From: Entophlyctis helioformis
Lineage: Eukaryota; Chytridiomycota; Chytridiomycetes; Chytridiales; Chytriomycetaceae
NCBI GenBank assembly: GCA_025526915.1
Contig: JAHLKH010000011.1
Location: 185,490-249,489 of the forward strand
Length of the DNA stretch: 64,000 nucleotides
Direction of reading: 5' to 3'
The notes under the pieces are model-generated. The model saw nothing but the letters and a program-made list of their open reading frames with translations, did not search any database and was not told the origin of the DNA. The first letter of the stretch is position 1, and every line of letters begins with the position of its first letter. The translations under genes were made by a program, and so were the position numbers. Below, piece by piece: positions 57,805 to 64,000 of the stretch.

Positions 57805-60800
57805 TCAGTACTCGTGATCCTCGTCATCATCATCGTCGTCCATGAGCGCGTTGATCTTCATGCGGATCCGTGGCAGGTGCTGGTTGCCATCAGACATGTA
57901 CTGCAACTGCTGGTCCGCCGCCTCGTGGCTGTGCTGGACACCCTGTGGATGGCGGTCGCCCGACGCGTTTGGCTGGATGTCTTGCTGCAGAATGGCGACC
58001 TGGCCGCCGGGGCAGAGCATCGCAATCTGCTCATCAAAGATTTTCTTCATCTCCACGGCATCCTCCCAGACCTCGGATCCCTCCATGTTGTACGTCATGG
58101 CGTTGGCAAACATGAGATGGAAATCAGCCACAAATGCCGACACGTCCTTGTAGAACGCGTGGTTGGCGCGGTGCAGGATCATGTCCATGGCGATCGGGTT
58201 GGAGATGTACTTGTAGTAGTCGGCGTACTCGGCACGGTCGGGCAGCGCCAGGTATAGCTCGGACCGTTTACGTGTGTATCTGTTTTCCACATTCAAAACA
58301 GACACACACACACACACACACCAGGTCAGTAGCCACACTAATGCAGACTGCTGATACAACCAAGTCTACAGCCAGCGCCATACCCTTCAATCTCGACCTC
58401 TGCTTCCTCGACTGCCTTGTACGACGCCATAAAGACTCGCCGCAGGGCAGCACGCGTCGTGGGATCAACCGTGTCAGGCTCGTCAGGGTCGACGCCGGCA
58501 AAGAGCTTCTTGCGCTTTTTGTGGCTCTCGGTGGCGCCCGGACCAACACCGCCACCGCCACCACTAGCACCGCGGCTCGTTGCACTCTTCTTGGCACGCT
58601 TTTTGCCGCGCGGTGTCTCGTCCACGTCCTGCTCGTCCTCAACCGTCATCTCGTCGTCGTCTGCTGCTCCTGAACGACGGCCGCGGGCACGGGTGCGCTT
58701 CTTGCTCCCTTGCTTGGCAGGTGTCGGCTGCTCGTGGTTGTCGTCGCCATCCTCGTCCTCGTGCACCGGATCAGGCAGCTCCATGGTATCGGCCGGCCTG
58801 CGTCCGTCATCCATGCCATCGCCGTCTCCATCTTCGTCCGCCTGATCGTCATTGTCGCCACCCTGCTGCTTCTGCACACGGCGCTGCTTGCTTGCCTCGC
58901 GCTGCTGCTTCTGGGCCTTCTTCTTGGCAATAAAGCCCTCGACGTCGCCATTGTCCACGGCCGAGAGCCACTGGTCCTCGTTCAAGCCGTCATCATAGGC
59001 CACCTCCTTGCGAACACGGCCGCCGCGTCCAAGGAATATCTCGCCAACGTTTTGCAACTCGTCCGCCTCGGGCTGCTCGGCGAAAAAGGCCGGCGGCAGC
59101 TCGCTCTCTTGCATGAGACGCGGCGGAGGGTCTCCGCGGTTTCCGCGACTACGCCACGCGGCTTCTGTCGCAGCAATACGCTCGCGGTCCATCCGAGTAA
59201 AGATCTCAAGCTCAGTGTCGTTGCGGGCAATAATCTCGTTCAGCTCCGCGTCGTCCATCTCGCCCTCGGCATTCTCCTTGGCCTCGTCCTTTTCCTCCTC
59301 GTCATCATCGGCGCCAAACAACGAGCGAAGCAGCTCGTCGCGCTCATTGTCAGACGTCTTGTTGTCAAACTTGCCGGCCTGGATGACCTTGCCGTCAATG
59401 TCCAGCTTGTACTGCGCGCGCGCGAGAATCGTCTCTTCGACGGACTTGGTCGTGATCAGACGCAGGATGCGCACCTCTTTCTTTTGGCCGATACGATGCG
59501 CACGGTCTTGAGCCTGCAGATCCTGGTGGGGGTTCCAGTCCGAGTCGTAGATGATGACCGTGTCGGCCGTCTGCAGGTTAAGGCCGAGTCCACCGGCGCG
59601 CGTACTGAGCAGGAAAATAAACGGCGGGTCGTCTGGATTATTAAACCTTTTGAGCATGGCCGTGCGCTCCTCGGGCTTGGTGTGGCCGTCGAGACGCAGG
59701 TACGTGTGCCCTCGCCAGCGCAGGTAGTCCTCCATAATGTCCATAATCTGCGTCATCTGGAAGAAGATCAGGATGCGATGGCCGGTGACCTTGAACTTTG
59801 GGAGCATGCGGTCGAGCAGCTCAAACTTGCCCGCGGACCGGAAGATGAGGTCGTCGGTGATCTTGGCCGGATTGATCGTCTCCTCCACGCCCTCAAACAC
59901 AAACGGGTGGTTGCAGATCTTGCGGAACTGCATGACGAGGTTGTTGAGCGCCGCCTTTTTCTTGAACGCATCATTGCCAAAGCGCCTGTTGCGGATCTGG
60001 TCGTAGAGCACGTGCTGGAGGGCAGACATGGGACACTTGACGACCGTCTCGACCTTGTCGGGCAGCTCAGACTCGACGTCCTTCTTGAGACGGCGAAGCA
60101 GGAAGGGACGGAGAACCTTGTGGAGACGGCGAATGATGAGCAGCTGCTCTTCTTCGTTGAGCTCGATTTTCTCCTGGCCACTCGAGCCTTGGAAGGGCGA
60201 GTTGAACCACTCGTCAAACGACTTGACCGAGTTGAAAATCTTGGGCAGGATAAAGTTGAGCAGAGCCCACAGTTCCGGCAGGTTGTTCTGTTCAAGGGGG
60301 ATGCAACCAAGGCCGCGTTTAGCCACGGAGAATGCACACAGAGAGTGCAGGATCACGCGTCTCAAAGCGGCAAGGGGAAGAGCACGCACCTGGAGCGGCG
60401 TGCCTGTCAGAATCAGGCGGTAGCGCGCAGAGTAGTACTGCACAAGCGTCGTTGAGAGACGCGACTCGGCATTCTTCATGCGGTGGCCCTCGTCAATGAT
60501 CATGTGGACCCACTTGACCTTGCTGAGCACCGGACGGTCTTTGGGGTTGATGACGTACTCGAACGTGGTCAGCAGCACGTTGAAGCCGCCCGCCTTGACC
60601 GTGGCTGCCAGCTGCTTGCGCTCATTGGGCGATCCCTTGTAGACAATCTTGACGACCGCAGGCGCCCATCTCTCAAACTCGAGCACCCAGTTGGTCATGG
60701 TGGACAGCGGCACCAGCACGAGGAACGGGCCCGGCTGCTTCTTCTTCTCGATCAGGTAGGTGATGAGCGACAGCGTCTGGATCGTCTTTCCAAGACCCAT

Positions 60801-62961
60801 CTCGTCGGCGAGGATGCCATTGAGTCTGTTGTTGTAGAGCGAGACCATCCACTGCAGGCCCTTGAGCTGGTAGTCCTTGAGGGTGCCGCCAATGAGAATG
60901 GACGGCTGCACCGTGACTTCCTCCTTGATCCTGTGCGCGGTGGCAAAGTAGTCGCGCGTTCCGTCTGGGTCATCGTCTTCGACAATGGCTGCCGACTGGT
61001 CCAGGAGCGGAATCTCAAAGTCGCTGCCGACGGACGTCTTTTGCTTCTCGACGGCATTCATGAGGGTGTTGAGGAACGAGTTTGTTTGCTCGAGCAGATG
61101 CGTGATGCGCGTGTCCTTGGTCTTGTCGATGAGCTTGAGGTAGGCCTCTTCGTCGTTGGCCTTGAGGGCATTGAGACGCTCCTGCGACATTTGCTGCAAG
61201 CGACGCTCTTCCTCCTTGGCAGCCAGGGCGTGGTGGCGGATGATGCTGGCGCCGAGCTTGTTTGCACGGGCCTGCTGCTGCTTGTGGAAGGCGAGAAAGT
61301 CGCGGCTGTGGGCGAGGATGGACTGGACATAGTCGACGTGTTTTTGGCGCTCGCGGTTCTCGCGCTCCTTGCGCTGGGCACGCTCCTGGAGCTCGGTCTG
61401 GCGGGCCTCGCGCAGGGACTGCTTCTTCATCCTGCGGAAGGAGCTGCGGTCGATGGCCGTTGCCAGAGTGGTTGCATGCGACAGGGCGTGTGCAATCTGC
61501 GAGCGCAACTCGCGCTGCTTTTCAAAGAGACGCAGCGACTTGAGCTCGATGACGGCATGCAGCTTGGCACGGACAGCGTCGGACGGCGGGTTGAGCACGG
61601 AGCCCGACGGCATGACGACCGAGGAGATGGCGTCGTTGGCCAGGTTGCTCGGGACCGACTCGAGCTCCTGGATGCGGGCATGGATGCGGGCACGAATGAG
61701 TCGTTCGCGCTCGAGCTTGAGGGCGACGGGATCGAGCGGCGTTGGCATGGCGCTGGGCACGATGAGCCGATGCTCGAGCTCGGAGAGGGTGTAGCGCCGC
61801 GAGTAGGCGGCATAGGGCGACGCAAAGGGCATCGGCTCAGCGGATACGAGGGCGGCCTGCTGCTGTTGCTGCTGTTGCTGCTGGATCTGCGCGAGCTGCT
61901 CCTGCTTGACGGCGGCCTGCACGATGCCTTGCGCAGGAGCCAGCGCGATCTGCGGCTGTGGGGTTGCAGCCGAGGCAGCCGAGGCAGGTGCCAGCGGCTT
62001 GTGCGGCTGGTCAAAGATGGCCTTGACCAGCTGGTCCGGGACCGGCTTGTTGGACGAGAGCAGCTTGAAGACATGGATCTGGTAGCGGAGCGAGGCCAGC
62101 TGGTCGGGCGTGAACGAGGACGCCTGCTGCAGCGGGTCCGAAGCGGAAGCCGGCGGTGTCGTTGACAGGGACGACGCGGACGTGGCAGCAGCAACTGCAG
62201 CAGCCGACGGGGTCTGGGCCGACGGAGCAAGGGCCGGGGCCGACGGGGCCGATGGGGCAGACGGGGCAGACGGGGCAGACGGGGCAGACGGGGCAGACGG
62301 GGCAGCGACCGCCTTGATCTGCGACTGGTAGTAGCGCAGGATGGCTACGAGCCTGGCAAACTCGGGCAGGTGGGCCTCGTTGTTGGCCTTGAGCTGCTGC
62401 ACCGTCTGTGTGTGTGTGAGTGTGTGTTAGTGTATGAGTGTGTGTGTGTGTGAGAGAGTGTGTGTGAGCAGCACGGCGCTGGACAGCCAGCAGGCACGCC
62501 AGCCCGCCCGCACGCCAGACACTCACGGCAATAATGGCGTTGATCTCGTCGGGGCTGTAGTTGGACTGCACGCCGGGCGGCAGCACGAGGCCTGTTGCGT
62601 GTGAGAGTGTGTGCGTGTGTGTGTGAGTGTGTGAGTGTGCGCACCGGCAGGCACTCCACGCAGGCAGCGCAGGCAGCGCAGACAGCGCAGGCAACGCACC
62701 CGTGGCGAGCGTGACGGCCGGCCCGGCCATGGCCGCCATGTGCGCGGCATGCTGCTGTTGTGCCTGTTGTGCCTGTGCCTGTTGTGCCTGCTGTGCCTGC
62801 TGTGCCTGTCGAATCTGCTGTTGCTGCTGTTGCTGCTGCATCTGTGTCGGCTGCTGCATCTGTGTCGGCTGCTGCGTCTGCCCTGCTAACGCTCCTCCAC
62901 CTCCGCTGCTGCTGCTGCCGACGTTGCCGCCGTTGCCGACGTTGCCGACGTTGTTGTTCAT
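57805..62961 (-). CDS. STH1: SWI/SNF-family ATPase Sth1/Snf2 (BRG1 type)
   Basis: Catalytic subunit of a SWI/SNF or RSC remodeller. The start at 62961 gives MNNNVGNVGNGGNVG and a poly-Gln leader. The QLQ domain (FTPDQLASLRYQIHVFKLLS, about 62110-62040) and an HSA region rich in Arg/Glu (about 61700-61250) precede the ATPase: LADEMGLGKTIQT (60820), IDEGHRMKN (60500), LTGTPLQ, and the helicase C part (STRAGGLGLNLQTADTVIIY, RIGQKKEVR; 59600-59470). An in-frame intron between LTGTPLQ and NNLPELWALLNF is easily misread as coding. A SnAC-like acidic region and an AT-hook-like RARGRR follow, then a bromodomain (about 58260-57990; YYKYISNPIAMDMI). The tail is poly-Asp. Two 5' introns are full of GT repeats. 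Confidence 0.96.
58301..58321. repeat. CA microsatellite in STH1 intron
   Basis: About ten CA units at the intron just before the bromodomain exon. Confidence 0.85.
62237..62302. repeat. 9-nt coding minisatellite in STH1
   Basis: About seven GGGGCAGAC-type units on the plus strand that encode an Ala-Pro-Ser tripeptide array on the minus strand, between the N-terminus and the QLQ domain. Confidence 0.9.
62407..62470. repeat. GT-rich microsatellite in STH1 intron 2
   Basis: Interrupted GT run with GA variants, filling the start of the intron upstream of the TVQQLKANNEAHL exon. Confidence 0.85.
62603..62640. repeat. GT-rich microsatellite in STH1 intron 1
   Basis: Second interrupted GT run, in the intron between the poly-Gln exon and the GLVLPPGVQSNYSPDEINAI exon. 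Confidence 0.85.
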
Positions 62962-63018
62962 GCACGAAAACGCGCCAAAGCCGGGCCCGGTTCTCATACC
63001 ATTACCCCTGGTGGAGTC

Positions 63019-63131
63019 GCTGTGATTGGTTGATCTGGCCTCCGGTGCAGACACTGCGCGATGCGAGCACAGCAGCAACGCGCCATGCCAGATCCAGACG
63101 CTGTTGCACTTGCCGCCCAACTGCACACAAG
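63019..63131 (+). repeat. Dispersed repeat A, copy 2
   Basis: Matches 38749-38866. It starts 58 bp upstream of the STH1 start codon (copy 1 is 51 bp from APC7), carries the same GATTGGT inverted CCAAT box, and runs over the start codon of the next plus-strand gene. Confidence 0.8.
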
Positions 63132-64000
63132 CAACAACGAGCCAAACGACGACGACGGCAACGCAGGCGACAGCACGGATATGGACAGCGCTCGCTTGCT
63201 GGACGAGTCCTTCAGGGGAGACGGCGAGGGCTCACTGCTCAAGGTGGCATGCAGCAGGCAGTCCAGCAGGCCATGCAGCAGAGCTGCGTGTCGTGGCTGT
63301 CTGAGAGGCGTGCCCAACAAGGCGGGCGGACAGAAGGCAGGCTGCAGACAGGCAAGCAGGTGCGTTGACTCGCTGTCTGTCCAGGCATGTGCATTGCCAC
63401 TTGATGACGACAGCACAGCAGTCTGACGGCCGTGTCTGTGTGGTCTTGGCACTGACTGCGTGCATGTCTGATGGGTCCAAACAGCAAGGGACGTTGGCAA
63501 GACGGCCGTGAACAGGGCGAGCTGGCTGTTGTTCAAGAGGACATCGAGAGCATTGGCATCGCAGGACCGAGCTGCCTGGTGCTTTCCGACTGCGACATGG
63601 GATGCAGCAGCAACGATGAGCAGCCACTGAGACGTGCTCAATGGACCGATCCTTGGAGTTGGCTGCAGGAACTGCTTGCTGGACAGCTGGATTGGCATGC
63701 CGACTTGGACGCCAAACTCGGCAGTGGCAGCACACTCGATGAGCGTCACACTCGACTACACTGATCCAGACGAGATTGGTGAGGAGGACGCGAGTGTTGG
63801 CAGGCGTGTCTGGCCACATTGCACTTGGTGCGATGGCATCTTGGATGCGATCCACTGAGCAGCAACTGGAGTGGCCAGACAGACCAAGCACTCTCCATTC
63901 ATTCAACAACCACAACGATGATGATGGCGATGATCCTGACTATCCAAGTCTTGCATGCACTGTGCGTGTTGACAAGGACGATCCAGAGCAGAGGGGCGAT
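63085..64000 (+). CDS. Unrecognised gene, 3' part beyond the window
   Basis: The first exon from ATG 63085 reads MPDPDAVALAAQLHTSNNEP, then an acidic stretch and ARLLDESFRGDGEGSLLK; an in-frame ATG at 63061 would add eight residues. Splicing after that is unclear. Probable later exons read EDIESIGIAGPSCLVLSDCD (about 63540-63600), DPWSWLQELLAGQLDWHADL (63650-63710), TLDYTDPDEIGEEDASVG (63750-63805) and ALGAMASWMRSTEQQLEWPD (63830-63890), open to the window edge. No domain is recognised. Its promoter and first codons belong to repeat A. Confidence 0.55.

Noticed and set aside
58710..62165. Two plus-strand frames of about 560-580 codons opposite the STH1 ATPase
   Set aside because: Antisense shadows of a highly biased coding sequence; rich in Leu/Val/Arg without domains, whereas the minus strand encodes every SNF2 motif.
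63471..63764. Plus-strand frame near the window end as a stand-alone small gene
   Set aside because: It reads as an internal exon, without a promoter or a good start, and probably belongs to the partial gene that begins at 63085.

Overview
The window looks like nuclear DNA of an early-diverging, probably zoosporic (chytrid-like) fungus. The genes are compact and close together, most are split by short GT-AG introns, and many proteins carry Gln-, Ala- or Pro-rich tracts. The gene content mixes fungal types (PAS kinase, LIM-RhoGAP, Tudor-less SMN, Big1/Voa1-type V-ATPase factor) with genes often lost in yeasts (WRAP53, APC7, WBP4, a KH-SAM Bicaudal-C-like protein). It also holds mobile or selfish types known from chytrids and related lineages (Helitron, Fanzor-like, NTPase-REase). 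The phylum is an inference; no rRNA or mitochondrial marker is present.

Layout. 0.1-9 kb: SF3A1 (+), PAS kinase (-), SSF1/PPAN (+). 9-13 kb: ACOT13-type thioesterase (-), WBP4 (-) and WRAP53 (+), the last two split by a 224-bp palindromic promoter. 13-18.6 kb: multi-KH/SAM RNA-binding gene (-). 18.8-28 kb: SERF (+), then a minus-strand series of SMN, TRM7, a RIF1-like gene, RAB7/YPT7 and NDUFA12. 28.4-31.5 kb: internally deleted Helitron. 31.5-39 kb: DOT1 (-), Voa1/Ac45-like gene (+), APC7 (-). 39-43 kb: LIM-LIM-C1-RhoGAP (+). 43-47 kb: P-loop NTPase-REase (CRN/RHS-like) gene and a retroelement-like remnant (-). 47-51 kb: fimbrin with an unusual N-terminal extension (+). 51-55 kb: LCAT-like lipase (-), an unknown ORF (+) and a truncated Fanzor-like relic (+). 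55-64 kb: TCF25/RQC1 (+), STH1/SNF2-type ATPase (-) and a gene cut off by the window end (+).

Several genes act together: SF3A1, WBP4, WRAP53 and SMN serve spliceosomal or Cajal-body RNP assembly; RIF1, DOT1 and the STH1-type ATPase serve chromatin and telomeres. The most unusual observations are the palindromic WBP4-WRAP53 promoter, two promoter-sized repeats that recur next to unrelated genes, SERF beside SMN as at the human SMA locus, a 22-nt RAB7 micro-exon at the P-loop, and three GC-AG introns. Apparent 1-nt frame breaks occur in SF3A1 and in the NTPase-REase gene, so some assembly indels are possible. Exon boundaries were placed by eye from splice consensus and conserved protein joins.
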